From Granulicella sp. (GTDB lineage: Bacteria > Acidobacteriota > Terriglobia > Terriglobales > Acidobacteriaceae): 51,465 nucleotides of DNA. Shown here piece after piece: positions 33,586-42,922 of this stretch. The position numbers and the translations under genes are program-made. A model generated the notes under the pieces. That model worked only from the letters and a program-made list of their open reading frames with translations. It made no database searches and was not told the origin of the DNA. The stretch covers positions 1 to 51,465 of the forward strand of contig PKWU01000067.1 of NCBI GenBank assembly GCA_003132145.1, given 5' to 3'. Position 1 is the first letter of the stretch. Each line of letters begins with the position of its first letter.

Positions 33586-34401
33586 CTACATCGTAACGCC
33601 GCCGCCCAACTTCTTCTCCTTGTTCAGTTCGTTGGTCTTGCGCGCTCCCATGGCCTTCTGGATCCACTCGTCCACCAGTGTCATGTCAGCCTTCCGCGCC
33701 GCTTCATTGGGGCATTCCAGGTCGGCCTTCCGCCGATAGGTGAGTTGGAGGTACTGCATCGCGTCATCGTATGTAGGGTTCAGATCGACAGCCTTGCTGA
33801 GACTCTGAAGTCCTTCGTTCACCAGCGACGTGTTGGCCGCCTGGAGCTTCGCGCATGCACCCTTGGTCATCTTCTTATTGCCCTCGCCGTCGTCGGTCAA
33901 CCCGTCCGCCGCAAGGATCGTGACTGCATTGTTGTACGCCAGCTTCCAGTCCACAAATCCGACGATGTAATACGCCTCCGGATCTTTCGGCGCGATCTTG
34001 ATCACTTGCAACTCGTCCGCCTTGGCCTGATCTAACTTATTGATATTGCGATCAATCGAAGCGATCTGCTTCAGCGCCGTCAGGTCATTCGGATTATTCG
34101 CGAGCACCGCGTTGAACCCATCCAGCGCCTTCTGCGCCATGGCCAGGTTCGCCGGCTCCATCAGGCCCGGCACCACCTGCGACGCGTAGGTCGTCGCCAG
34201 GTACAGCTTGGCGTTCGGATTCTTCGGGTCGAGCTGCACTGCATTCTGAAAGTAGCTCGTCGCTTGTTCGTACTGGGCATTCTTGAACGCCGCAATCCCT
34301 TTATTCAACTGGTCGCGCGACTTCAAAAAATTGCACCCGGTCGCTGTCACGAGCAGTACCGATAGTGCGACCAATAGCGGAATTCGTGCATTGAATTTCA
34401 T
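33586..34401 (-). CDS. TPR-repeat lipoprotein
   Basis: A 271-residue lipoprotein. The signal peptide ends in the lipobox-like LVTATGC (C at about 22). Tetratricopeptide repeats follow: LNKGIAAFKNAQYEQATSYFQNAVQLDP, then LDPKNPNAKLYLATTYAS, and EGLQSLSKAVDLNPTYDDAMQYLQL. The tail is charged (NELNKEKKLGGGV). Probably a scaffold at the outer or inner membrane; no partner identified. ATG 34401 is used; AAGGAG lies 12 bases upstream, a long but possible spacing. Ended by the hairpin at 33530-33561. Confidence 0.88.
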   Translation of the reverse strand: MKFNARIPLLVALSVLLVTATGCNFLKSRDQLNKGIAAFKNAQYEQATSYFQNAVQLDPKNPNAKLYLATTYASQVVPGLMEPANLAMAQKALDGFNAVLANNPNDLTALKQIASIDRNINKLDQAKADELQVIKIAPKDPEAYYIVGFVDWKLAYNNAVTILAADGLTDDGEGNKKMTKGACAKLQAANTSLVNEGLQSLSKAVDLNPTYDDAMQYLQLTYRRKADLECPNEAARKADMTLVDEWIQKAMGARKTNELNKEKKLGGGVTM

Positions 34402-34733
34402 GGCGCGGTGTTTCTCCTTCGATGAGGCGCGTTGTTCAGTTTCCAAAACGCGTAGTTGGGGTTTGTTCTTATCCAGTCAATTGTAATGTGCCAGTGCCAA
34501 CCCTGACCAGCACCAGCACACGAAATCACGCGAAACCTCGCGGCTCTCGCGCATTTGAGGCAAATCCGGCCCAGCATTGACCCCTTGGAGCGCCAGGCGT
34601 GCGGCCCGCTCCCAAAGGATTCGCGCTGAGTTCAATTCTTGCATAGACGAACCCATCAGCCGCCAGGTCTCCGCGGACCGTTTATCGCCCACCGGGCGGA
34701 CTGTCGCTCCTCGATCCTGCAGCGCTCCGTCCC
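34402..34733. other. 332-bp gap, no gene found
   Basis: Between the TPR lipoprotein gene and the ABC ATPase gene, both minus strand. The one open frame (34477-34737) overlaps the ATPase 3' end and shows no protein-like character. It should hold the lipoprotein promoter (minus-strand TTGACT near 34480). No RNA gene or hairpin with a T-run is seen. Confidence 0.5.
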
Positions 34734-35453
34734 TCATACAATCCGTCCATCGCGGATATGCACCGTCCGGCTCGCATACGATGCGGCCTCAGGGTCGTGC
34801 GTAATCATCAAAATCGTCTGCCCCGTGCGCTCGTTCAGGTCTTTGATCACTCCCAGCACCGCGGCCGAGTTCTGGCTGTCCAGATTACCCGTCGGCTCAT
34901 CCGCCAGCAGGATGGCCGGCTTGTTCACAATCCCGCGCGCAATCGCCACGCGTTGCTGCTGCCCGCCCGAGAGCGCCCGCGGCTTGTGCTTCAATCGGTC
35001 GCCGATCCCCAACAGTTTCAGCACTTCCTCAAACCCCGGAGTAAACGTAGTCGAACGCCCGCCAATATACTCCACAATTTTGATGTTGTCCTCTGCTGAC
35101 AAAGTCGGCAACAGGTTGTACTTCTGGAAGACGAATCCCACCGTCCCCTTGCGTAGCTCCGTCCGCTGCTGATTCGTCATCCCGCCCAGGTCTTTCCCGT
35201 CGATCCTCACGGTCCCCGCGGTCGGCGGCGTCAGTCCGCCTAGGATATGGAACAGCGTCGACTTGCCCGAGCCCGACGCACCCACAATCGCCACAAACTC
35301 GCCACGCCCGACATCCAGGTCCACGCCGCGCAATGCATGCACGTCGACCTCGCCCACGCGGTAGACCTTGGTCAGTCCACGCACCTGAATGATCGGCTCG
35401 CCGTCCATGGGCGCGATCTCCATCGAAGCCGTCCCCACTGCACCCTCACTCAT
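34734..35453 (-). CDS. MacB/LolD-type ABC transporter ATPase
   Basis: A 239-residue ATPase with Walker A GASGSGKST, Q-loop VFQKYNLLPTLSAEDNI, signature LSGGQQQRVAIARG, Walker B ILLADEPTGNLDS and H-loop MITHDPEAA; the LADEPTGNLDS form marks the LolD/MacB/FtsE group. The extended N-terminus (~20 residues) precedes the family start. It overlaps the permease gene by 8 bases and is translated after it. Such pairs drive mechanotransmission across the envelope rather than transport through the membrane. Confidence 0.95.
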   Translation of the reverse strand: MSEGAVGTASMEIAPMDGEPIIQVRGLTKVYRVGEVDVHALRGVDLDVGRGEFVAIVGASGSGKSTLFHILGGLTPPTAGTVRIDGKDLGGMTNQQRTELRKGTVGFVFQKYNLLPTLSAEDNIKIVEYIGGRSTTFTPGFEEVLKLLGIGDRLKHKPRALSGGQQQRVAIARGIVNKPAILLADEPTGNLDSQNSAAVLGVIKDLNERTGQTILMITHDPEAASYASRTVHIRDGRIV

Positions 35454-36546
35454 ACGAAAGCGCCTCGGTTACATCTTGTTTCACAGCCTTGATTCCCGGC
35501 ACGATCGCGCCCAGCAGCGCGCCAATAATCGCAATAGCGCCCGCAATCGGCCACCAGTAGTACACCGTCTCCTGCACCAGGCTCGCCGGCACCGAGTGTT
35601 TCATCAGCCACTGCGTTCCGTACGTCAGCACAATCCCCAGCAGCGTCCCAAACACCGCCAGCATCACGGTCTCACGCAGCAGAAGGCTCAGCACCAATCC
35701 GGAAGAGCCGCCCACCGCCTTGATGATCCCGATCTCTCTGGTCCGCTCCAGCACCGCCGTGTACATCGCCATGAACACCACGATGAATCCCACGATCACG
35801 GCGATCCCAATCACTACGTCGATAAAGTCCTTGAGCCCCACCACGTTGTTCACGTTGTACATCGACGTCAGTTCTTCCATCGTAAGAATCGGATACCCCG
35901 GCAGCTTGGTCTTCAGGTCTGCCACCACCTGCTGCGCCAGCTTCGGATCGTCCAGCTTCCCGTAGATCACGGTCACGTGCCCGGGAGTCACCATAATCGT
36001 CTGCAGCGCGGACAGTTTCACGACAATGCGCGCCAGCTTGCCACCCTCGTAGACGCCCGAGATGTGCCAGTCATGATCGATCAGGTTCACCGTGCTGCCC
36101 ACATGCAGATGCTTCTGCTGCGCGTAGTACCTGTCCACGGACATATCGTTGTCGTTGACCGGATCGCCGCCCTCAATGTAGGTGAAGCCGCCGTTCATCT
36201 TATTGAACGCGGCAAAGTCGAGACCCGTAATCGAGTCCGGAAAGGTCAGGCTGTGGATCACCGTTCCGGTCGCCAGCACAACGTGCGGCTCCTGCTGCTT
36301 GAGCCAGCTCACCATCTTGTCGGTGATCGGCGCCGAACTCAGCGAGGACATCACGGTCGAGTTTGGCGGCCGTATTACGACATCCGCGCCCACGCCGCGC
36401 GCCCGCTCCGCATTCGAGTCCAGCGTCCCATGGCTCACGCCCACCAGCGTCAGGATCATGGTCACTTCAACCGCGATTGCCAGCACACTCAGCAGAGTCC
36501 GCACCGGCCGATGGGTAAGATTGGCGAGAATCAGCTTATTCAACAC
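35446..36546 (-). CDS. FtsX-like ABC permease (MacB/DevC type)
   Basis: About 366 residues with four spans in the FtsX pattern: one after KLILANLTHRPVRTLLSVLAIAVEV, a ~200-residue periplasmic domain, then three C-terminal spans (FIDVVIGIAVIVGFIVVFMAM; MLAVFGTLLGIVLTYG; IAGAIAIIGALLGAIVPG). The motif ERTREIGIIKAVGGS is the family coupling helix. Start GTG 36546 is a choice by family alignment; the frame continues to 36615 without support. Works with the ATPase encoded just downstream. Substrate unknown. Confidence 0.9.
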   Translation of the reverse strand: MLNKLILANLTHRPVRTLLSVLAIAVEVTMILTLVGVSHGTLDSNAERARGVGADVVIRPPNSTVMSSLSSAPITDKMVSWLKQQEPHVVLATGTVIHSLTFPDSITGLDFAAFNKMNGGFTYIEGGDPVNDNDMSVDRYYAQQKHLHVGSTVNLIDHDWHISGVYEGGKLARIVVKLSALQTIMVTPGHVTVIYGKLDDPKLAQQVVADLKTKLPGYPILTMEELTSMYNVNNVVGLKDFIDVVIGIAVIVGFIVVFMAMYTAVLERTREIGIIKAVGGSSGLVLSLLLRETVMLAVFGTLLGIVLTYGTQWLMKHSVPASLVQETVYYWWPIAGAIAIIGALLGAIVPGIKAVKQDVTEALSYE

Positions 36547-36601
36547 AAGCCCTAAGTCTAACCCAACCCCGCCCAAAATGTGGCCGCGCCCACACCCCGG
36601 C

Positions 36602-36973
36602 TCATGCCATGGCAAGCATCTGTCCGGCTTCGCGCAGGAGATCGATGGGAGTGATGGGCTTGGTGATCAACCGCACCGGGTACCGATGCTTCGCCGACTG
36701 CTCGGTCACGCGCGCGAGATTGGAATGGTAACCCGTCAGAACAAGCACGCGGCAATCCGGAAACTCCCGGCTGAAGTCGGCCATTAGCTCCAGGCCACTT
36801 CGTACCGGCATGTTGATGTCGCACAGCAGCAGATCCGGAGTGAAGTCGCGCGCGCATTGCAGCGCTTCGTCAGCGGTGTAGACCACTTTCGTGTCGAAGC
36901 CATGCTTGCTGAAGATCAGCCCTAGAGTGTCGGCTATCAAGGATTCGTCGTCGACGATGAGGACACGGTGCAT
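36602..36973 (-). CDS. Stand-alone receiver-domain response regulator
   Basis: A 123-residue CheY-like protein: D8-D9 (VLIVDDESLIAD), phosphoacceptor D52 region LLLCDINMPVRSG, T in VLVLTGYHSN, and K in LITKPITP. There is no output domain. ATG 36973 is used with AAGGGG upstream. It lies 55 bp upstream of the FtsX-like permease on the same strand, so it may regulate or be co-expressed with it, but the cognate kinase is not in the window. Could act by protein contact, as CheY does. Confidence 0.9.
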   Translation of the reverse strand: MHRVLIVDDESLIADTLGLIFSKHGFDTKVVYTADEALQCARDFTPDLLLCDINMPVRSGLELMADFSREFPDCRVLVLTGYHSNLARVTEQSAKHRYPVRLITKPITPIDLLREAGQMLAMA

Positions 36974-37244
36974 AGGAACCCCTTTCGGGAAAATGTTCGG
37001 AAGATGCATTCTTTTATCGACATGGGAAGGCGGCTCCAGACAGGAGTGGGGCAGTCATACAGGTGTTGCTGCAACTATTAGACATAAAAATGCGCCCCGC
37101 GTTGCGCGTCCGGCATCTCTTTTTATGCAAATTCTCGCAAGCCCTGCGCTTTCAGCAGCCTAAGCACCACTATTTCGACGGAGACCGGGGTTCTGGATTT
37201 GGCCGGCGACTCGTTTGCCGAATCGCAGCCCGCTAGAATAAGCC

Positions 37245-38450
37245 ATGCGCGTTGCCGCCTTGATCGCCGGCCTGCTGTTCTGCCTGGGTGTCGTCCTCGA
37301 CGCATTCCAGACCATCATCCTGCCGCGCCGGCCCACCGGCCGATTCCGCATCACCCGCCTCTTCTACGTCGTCACCTGGTTGCCCTGGGCGGCCCTCGCG
37401 CGACATACCCGCAACCCCAAAGTCCGCGAACAGCTCTACAGCATGTATGGCCCGGGATCGCTGCTGCTTCTGCTGGTCGTCTGGGCGCTGCTGCTGATGG
37501 CAGGCTTCGGGCTTCTCTTCTTCGGCCTGCACACGCCGTTCGCGGACACCATGGCCGACGCAACCGCCCTCGCCCGCCTGCGCACCGACCTCTACGTCAG
37601 CGGAACCACCCTGTTCACCCTCGGCATCGGCGACGTCCTGCCCCGCAGCCTCGCCGCGCGCGCTCTCATCGTCGTCGAATCCGGCACCGGACTGGGCTTT
37701 GTCGCCCTCGTCATCGGATACGTCCCCGTACTCTACGGCTCGTTTTCCCGCCGCGAGGTCAGCGTCGCCCTGCTCGACGCCCGCGCCGGATCGCCGCCCA
37801 CCTCCACCGAACTCCTTCGCCGCCACGCCTTTCCCGGCGGACAGGAGGCCCTCGTCGTCCTGCTCATCGAGTGGGAACGTTGGTCCGCCGAGATCCTCGA
37901 GTCGCACATCTCCTACCCGATTCTCTGCTACTACCGCTCGCAGCACGACAACCAGAGTTGGCTCTCAGCCCTCACCGCCGTGCTCGACAGTTGCGCCCTG
38001 CTCATCTCAGTCGCTCCTGGAGTCGCATCCCGCCAGGCCCAGTTGACCTTCGCCATGGCCCGCCACGCACTCGTCGACCTCGGCCACGTCTTTCACCTCG
38101 AAAAGCGCGAGGCCCAGTGGCGTGCCCGTGGAGGCCCCGATCGCCTGCCTCCCGCGGACTTCGATCGTGTCTGCGACCTGATGTTGGAAGCTGACCTGCA
38201 CCTCTGCGGCGACCCCGAGGCCCCCGCTCGGCTGCACGCCCTCCGCGCGCTCTACGAGCCCCACGCCCAGGCCCTCGCCTACTACCTCGGCATGTCGCTT
38301 CCCACGTGGATGCCCGAACCCCGCGCCAAGGACCAGTGGAAGATTGTCGAGGCCGTCCGCTCGCAGGCCGCCTCCGTCTTCCACAAGAAAGATATGGCCA
38401 TCAGCGACCAGGACGAAGCCATCCGCCTGCACTCGGAAGAGCACCGCTAG
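37245..38450 (+). CDS. Potassium-channel-like membrane protein with TLGIGD filter
   Basis: A 401-residue protein. N-terminal spans (LIAGLLFCLGVVLDAFQTII; LLLLLVVWALLLMAGFGLLFF) lead to a re-entrant pore loop with TLGIGD at 125-130, where potassium channels usually have TVGYGD, then an inner helix (LIVVESGTGLGFVALVIGYVPVLYG). The large cytosolic C-terminus (~230 residues) has no RCK motif that I recognise. TAGAAT (37234-37239) ends 5 bases before the ATG, so the message may be leaderless. Ion specificity is uncertain because of the I for Y and L for V changes. Confidence 0.75.
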   Translation: MRVAALIAGLLFCLGVVLDAFQTIILPRRPTGRFRITRLFYVVTWLPWAALARHTRNPKVREQLYSMYGPGSLLLLLVVWALLLMAGFGLLFFGLHTPFADTMADATALARLRTDLYVSGTTLFTLGIGDVLPRSLAARALIVVESGTGLGFVALVIGYVPVLYGSFSRREVSVALLDARAGSPPTSTELLRRHAFPGGQEALVVLLIEWERWSAEILESHISYPILCYYRSQHDNQSWLSALTAVLDSCALLISVAPGVASRQAQLTFAMARHALVDLGHVFHLEKREAQWRARGGPDRLPPADFDRVCDLMLEADLHLCGDPEAPARLHALRALYEPHAQALAYYLGMSLPTWMPEPRAKDQWKIVEAVRSQAASVFHKKDMAISDQDEAIRLHSEEHR

Positions 38451-38463
38451 CGCGAGAATCTTC

Positions 38464-39204
38464 TTACTGCGGCGGAGCCATCGGCTGGGCTGGCGCTGGG
38501 TTCAGCTTCTCGGACGCGATTGCACCCGCCGGGCCCTTCGCGTCATCCTGCTTCAGCGTCGCGTAGATGGTCCTGGCGTCCGCCGACTTGCCCTCATCCG
38601 TGTAAAGCTCGGCAAGCTGCAACTGCGCGAGACCGGACGGGATGGTCGCAGTTCCGGGCTTCTTCGCCAGCCCTTTGTACAGATCGATCGCCTGGGGGTC
38701 GCGCCCGGTGTCGTGATACATCTGCGCCAGCGCGAACTTCGCCAGTGCAGCCAGGTTGCTGTCCCATCCGCCGGCGACCTTCTTCAGCGTGTCTTCCGCC
38801 AGTTGGGTCTGACCCGCCTCAATCTCGGTCAAACCGGCAAAGTAGCGCGCATTGCCGCCGCTGGGCGTCATGCCGTACTTGTCGGCCACCGCGACGAACA
38901 GCGCGTTGGCAGCCTTTGCCCGCTCCGCAGCCGAGGTATACGTCTTGACCCCGGACGGCACCGGCTGGCCAGCCTGCGACAGAGGCGTCTGGTAGGCCTG
39001 CATCGCGGCGCCGAACGCCGCCGAAGCAGCATCCGACCGGTTGTTGTAGATCACTCCGCTGAGCACCACCACCACAATCGCCGCGAGAAGAATGGCGGCG
39101 GTCGTGATCACCGATCTGCGGTTCTCGCTCGCCCATTCCAGGCCGTGCGTGGTAGTAGTGACAAACTTGTCTTTCTTGAGGGCTGCCTTGGTCTGCTGAT
39201 CCAC
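38464..39204 (-). CDS. YfgM-like TPR membrane protein
   Basis: A 246-residue protein with a TPR_21-type layout: cytosolic start (MDQQTKAALKKDKF), one span (SVITTAAILLAAIVVVVLSGVIYNN), then periplasmic helical repeats (NARYFAGLTEIEAGQTQLAEDTL; LAKFALAQMYHDTGRDPQAIDLY; LQLAELYTDEGKSADARTIYATL). GTG 39204 is chosen to give the family N-terminus; the frame to 39264 adds an unlikely leader. E. coli YfgM associates with the Sec translocon and chaperones; that role is inferred. Convergent with the channel gene. Confidence 0.85.
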   Translation of the reverse strand: MDQQTKAALKKDKFVTTTTHGLEWASENRRSVITTAAILLAAIVVVVLSGVIYNNRSDAASAAFGAAMQAYQTPLSQAGQPVPSGVKTYTSAAERAKAANALFVAVADKYGMTPSGGNARYFAGLTEIEAGQTQLAEDTLKKVAGGWDSNLAALAKFALAQMYHDTGRDPQAIDLYKGLAKKPGTATIPSGLAQLQLAELYTDEGKSADARTIYATLKQDDAKGPAGAIASEKLNPAPAQPMAPPQ

Positions 39205-39571
39205 TGTGTCTCGTCTTCCTTTATGCTCGCCATGGGCGAGGAGTTTCTGCTCTGCGCTATGCAAGCGCGCAACCTTACGAGTCTATCAGTCGGGCCGAAA
39301 ACATTTTCCGGCTACGTGCTGCAGGTACGCGACACGGGGGAGTTCCTCGCCACGGCTGTGCCGGTTGCGTCTCATTCGGGGCACCCCCACCCCCCCAGAC
39401 TTATTCCGGCAAAGTCTAAGAAATAAATCACTTAGGTCTGAACCAGGTCCGGTATCCGGTCTGCACCTTTCCCTTCGGAAGGCCCGGCAAACTGCCCGCG
39501 CGCCTCTTTTGCTCCTGCTTCTATTATATCGTCCGTGTCAAGCATTTCGGCGGTAATGCTAGACTGCGCGG
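39205..39571. other. 367-bp divergent intergenic region
   Basis: Between the divergent TPR and dacB genes. It holds a reverse copy of the GGGTGCCCCA-type core (39366-39388, read as GGGGGTGCCCCGAATGAGAC on the minus strand), an AT-rich stretch with TATTAT/TATATC (39522-39530), and TAGACT (39560-39565) 6 bases before dacB. No RNA gene seen. Confidence 0.45.
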
Positions 39572-41200
39572 ATGATGCGGCGCATGGTTCTCGCGATGGC
39601 AGGGTTGGCGGCAGTGTGCAGTTTCGGCGCTGCGCAGACGACGGCCCCCAAGACTGAACCGGCAGATCAGACTCAGACTTTGGATCAGCAGATTGCCGCG
39701 CTGGTGGCTCAGCCGGCCGTCTCCCGCGACCACTGGGGCGTGATGGTGACCGCCCTCGACGGCAAACCCATCTGCAGCCTCAACGAAGCCCAACTCTTCC
39801 AGCCCGCCAGCAACGCCAAGCTCTACACCACCGCGGCCGCGATGGCCCTGCTGGGTCCGGACACAACATTTGAAACCGAAGCTGTCGTGCGTGGCACTTC
39901 CAAAGCAACGGATGCGTCGGGGATACTGGACGGAAATTTAGTTCTCATCGGCAGCGGAGACGCGAATCTTTCGGGCCGCGCTCTCCCGTACGTCTCGCCG
40001 GCGGCGAAACCGAAAGGAGATGTGGCGACGCCTCCATCCAATCCATTGCAGCATCTGGAGGAGATGGCCGACCAAGTGGCGGCAAAGGGCGTTAAGACGA
40101 TAACCGGCGATATCGTCGGGGATAACACCTTCTTCCCGCATGAACCCTATCCGAGCGACTGGTCGATCGACGATGCGGTGTGGGGATATGGTGCGCCAGT
40201 AAGCGCGCTCAGCATTGCCGACAATGAACTGCGCCTATCGATGTCGCCGGGGACGGGCTTGGGCGCCTTTGGATCGGTCACGCTGGAGCAGGCGGTGCCT
40301 TACTACAAGCTGGAAGGTGGAGTTCTGACAGACACTAAGGCCAAAGCTACCGGGATGCAGGTGGAACGCTTGCCGGGATCACGGGTAGTTCGCATCTTCG
40401 GATCCATGGCGCAAGGGTCGGAAACGGATGTCGAAGAGATCGCGATTGAAGACCCGGCGGAGTATGCCGCTCTCGCATTCAAGGCGATGCTGGAAGCTCG
40501 GGGTATCCGTGTGAGTGGCGTCGCCAGGGCAGTCCACACCGAAATGGGGAACACCAACTACCTCCCAAGTGGAACTCAATTGACATGGGAGGAAGTGCTG
40601 GGCGTCGGGGTTCGCAATACCTGCCCGCAAGGGAGCTACCCTGTCTCGGTAACGCTGGCCGTGCATCGTGGCCCAACCGTTCGGGAAGACATCACTGTGA
40701 CCAACAAAGTGAGCCAGAATCTGCACGCGGAACTTCTGTTGCATCACCTGGGGAAACTGGCCTATTGCAAACTCGGGTCCACGCGAGCAGGGCTTACCGT
40801 TGAGCGGGCCTTCCTGCTGCACGCCGGCATCGACAAAGACGACTTCATCTTCTTCGACGGCTCCGGCCTGAGTAATCACGACCTCGTCACGCCGCGCGCC
40901 ACCGCGAAGCTGTTGCAGTACGCTACAACCCAACCGTGGTTCGCGGATTGGAAAGCCTCTCTGCCAATAGGCGGCGAGGACGGAAGTCTGGAGGAACGCT
41001 TCGCCAAGCCCCCGCTCAAAGACCATCTCTTTGCCAAGACCGGCACCCTCGGCGAAGCCCGCGCCCTCAGCGGCTATCTCGATGCGGCAAGCGGCCGCAC
41101 CGTAATCTTCTCCATCATGGTCGGCAACCATCTCCCCGGCACCAACGCCGACCGCGATGCAATGGACAAAATCGTCGCAGCAATCGCCGCGGCGGAGTAG
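39572..41200 (+). CDS. dacB: D-alanyl-D-alanine carboxypeptidase/endopeptidase (PBP4, DacB-like)
   Basis: A 542-residue peptidoglycan hydrolase. The signal peptide ends near AAQTTAPK. The penicillin-binding motifs are SxxK at S80-K83 (PASNAKLYTTAAAMALL), SxN in DGSGLSNHDLVTPRA, and KTG at 489-491 (FAKTGTLGEARALSGYL). The insert between SxxK and SxN is as large as in E. coli PBP4. It trims peptide stems and cross-links in the periplasm. TAGACT precedes the ATG by 6 bases with no ribosome site. The stretch 39900-40800 uses less GC-rich third positions than the ends. Confidence 0.94.
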   Translation: MMRRMVLAMAGLAAVCSFGAAQTTAPKTEPADQTQTLDQQIAALVAQPAVSRDHWGVMVTALDGKPICSLNEAQLFQPASNAKLYTTAAAMALLGPDTTFETEAVVRGTSKATDASGILDGNLVLIGSGDANLSGRALPYVSPAAKPKGDVATPPSNPLQHLEEMADQVAAKGVKTITGDIVGDNTFFPHEPYPSDWSIDDAVWGYGAPVSALSIADNELRLSMSPGTGLGAFGSVTLEQAVPYYKLEGGVLTDTKAKATGMQVERLPGSRVVRIFGSMAQGSETDVEEIAIEDPAEYAALAFKAMLEARGIRVSGVARAVHTEMGNTNYLPSGTQLTWEEVLGVGVRNTCPQGSYPVSVTLAVHRGPTVREDITVTNKVSQNLHAELLLHHLGKLAYCKLGSTRAGLTVERAFLLHAGIDKDDFIFFDGSGLSNHDLVTPRATAKLLQYATTQPWFADWKASLPIGGEDGSLEERFAKPPLKDHLFAKTGTLGEARALSGYLDAASGRTVIFSIMVGNHLPGTNADRDAMDKIVAAIAAAE

Positions 41201-41262
41201 ATAAAGGCAAAGGCTTAACACCGATCAATGCAGATAAAAGCACCGATCAGGGCGGTTGAAAA

Positions 41263-42003
41263 ATGGCAGTTTCGTGGCGGCTTGCAAGGATGGGGTTTGG
41301 GCTGGTGATTGGTGCAGCGGCGCTCAGTGCCGCGGCCCAGCAGCCGTTGCCGTTTCTCCACGCGCATGACGTGATCCTGTTCCAGGGCGACTCCATCACC
41401 GACGGCGGCCGCCAGCGCACCGGCAGCGACTACAACCACATCATGGGCCAGGATTACGCCTACGTCCTCGCCGCGCAGATCGGCGCCGAGTCCCCCGAGC
41501 GCGAACTCGTCTTCATCAATCGCGGCATCAGCGGCAACAGCGTTCCCGACCTCGAAGCGCGCTGGCCGGACGACACCATCGCGCTGCACCCGCAACTTCT
41601 CAGCATCCTCATCGGCGTGAACGACCTGCTGAGCCCTGGTGAACGCGCCGTAACGCTCGAACAATTCGAAGCCGGCTACGACAAACTTCTCGCCGAAACC
41701 ATCGCCGCGCTGCCCACCACAAAAATCGTCCTCGGCGAACCGTTCCTGCTCCCCGTGGGCAAGCAGAAAGCCGACTACGCAACCAACATGGCGGAGATGA
41801 AGCGGCGCCAGGCCGCAGTCGACCGGCTGGGCGCGAAGTACCACCTGCCTGTCGTGCACTACCAACAGGCGCTCGACGCAGCCTTGACGAAGGCCCCCGC
41901 CGAGCATTGGAGTTGGGACGGCGTGCATCCCACCTACGCCGGCCATGGCCTGATGGCCCAGGAGTGGCTGAAGGCCGTCGACGCCTTCTGGGGCAAAAGC
42001 TAG
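41263..42003 (+). CDS. Secreted SGNH/GDSL hydrolase
   Basis: A 246-residue esterase-type protein with a signal peptide (LVIGAAALSAAAQ). Block I FQGDSITDGG with S44, block II GISGNSV, block III IGVNDLL and block V WDGVHPTYAGHG supply the Ser-Gly-Asn-His set. Likely deacylates a carbohydrate or peptidoglycan-linked ester; the plant-polymer-active group in soil bacteria looks similar. Follows dacB by 62 bp on the same strand, so a cell-envelope function is possible. Confidence 0.92.
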   Translation: MAVSWRLARMGFGLVIGAAALSAAAQQPLPFLHAHDVILFQGDSITDGGRQRTGSDYNHIMGQDYAYVLAAQIGAESPERELVFINRGISGNSVPDLEARWPDDTIALHPQLLSILIGVNDLLSPGERAVTLEQFEAGYDKLLAETIAALPTTKIVLGEPFLLPVGKQKADYATNMAEMKRRQAAVDRLGAKYHLPVVHYQQALDAALTKAPAEHWSWDGVHPTYAGHGLMAQEWLKAVDAFWGKS

Positions 42004-42117
42004 CAAGAATTCGCTTGCGCGAATTCCCTCGCCCGCCTAACTTGTAAGTCATACCTTCTACAACAGAGAAAACATGTTTCGCCCGGGCCTGATGGTGCAA
42101 TTTCCAGGAGGATCAAA

Positions 42118-42867
42118 GTGGCGACAGACGCAATGCGGCGGCAAGGAGTCATTCACCGGACACGGCCGGACAACCCAGCGTGGGACCGGGTTTTCTTCTC
42201 AACCATGATCGTGGCGCTGTGGGCCGCGGTCCTGTACGGATTCGCGAGGACCTACTTCCTCGCGGGCATGATTAGCGCACCGCTGCCGAACCGCACCATC
42301 CATGTTCATGGCGCGGCCTTCACTCTCTGGATGGTGTTGCTGGTGGTGCAGTCAGCGCTGATCTCGGCCAAAAAAGTTGCGTGGCACAGGCGGTTGGGAA
42401 TGGCTGGGATGGGCCTGGCGGTGGCGATGGTGGTGCTGGGTGTGCTGGCGGCGACGGATGCGCTGCGGCGCGGGGCGGCTCCGCTGGGTCTGGACCCAAA
42501 GACGTTCTTTGTGGTGCCGATCACCGCGATCGCGATGTTCGCGGTGCTGGTGTTCTTTGCCTACAGGGCGCGGCGGAGGCCAGCGACGCATAAGCGGCTG
42601 ATCCTGATTGCGACGATTGCAATTGCCGCGGCGGCCTTCGGGCGCTGGCCGATTGCGATCCTACAGGCGAAGCCACCCTTGCTGAACCTGGTGACGCTCG
42701 CGTTCCTGCTGCCGATCGTGCTGTATGACGTGGTATCGCTGCGCAGGGTGCAGAAGAGCACGATTTGGGCTTCGCTGTTTGTGATGGCGGTGCAACTGGT
42801 CCGGGTGCCAATTGGATTTACGCCGGCGTGGCACTCGTTTGCAACATGGATGGCGGGCAAGGGATAA
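42118..42867 (+). CDS. Seven-span membrane protein with conserved histidines, unknown function
   Basis: A 249-residue integral membrane protein from GTG 42118, with AGGAGG 6 bases upstream (42107-42111). About seven spans; histidines lie at membrane borders in HVHGAAFTLW, WHRRLGMAGM and THKRLILIATIA, a pattern seen in a widespread uncharacterised family resembling DUF2306 and reminiscent of haem-b or quinone-binding proteins. It is followed by a cytochrome c lipoprotein and a small four-span protein, so a redox role is possible but unproven. Confidence 0.8.
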   Translation: MATDAMRRQGVIHRTRPDNPAWDRVFFSTMIVALWAAVLYGFARTYFLAGMISAPLPNRTIHVHGAAFTLWMVLLVVQSALISAKKVAWHRRLGMAGMGLAVAMVVLGVLAATDALRRGAAPLGLDPKTFFVVPITAIAMFAVLVFFAYRARRRPATHKRLILIATIAIAAAAFGRWPIAILQAKPPLLNLVTLAFLLPIVLYDVVSLRRVQKSTIWASLFVMAVQLVRVPIGFTPAWHSFATWMAGKG

Positions 42868-42922
42868 GGCCGCGCCGGTTCGAACTTCGGATGCGACCTG
42901 CGCCGGATGCGACAATAAGACC

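Noticed and set aside
34477..34737. 86-codon minus-strand frame upstream of the TPR lipoprotein
   Set aside because: No ribosome site, no recognisable fold, and its 5' end overlaps the ABC ATPase stop; treated as non-coding.
39361..39500. Riboswitch upstream of dacB
   Set aside because: GC-rich palindromic fragments are present, but no known riboswitch core or terminator/antiterminator pair could be traced; the dacB start also looks leaderless.
41201..41262. Direct repeat CACCGATCA near 41220 and 41251
   Set aside because: Too short (9 bp) and unsupported by other copies to call an element.
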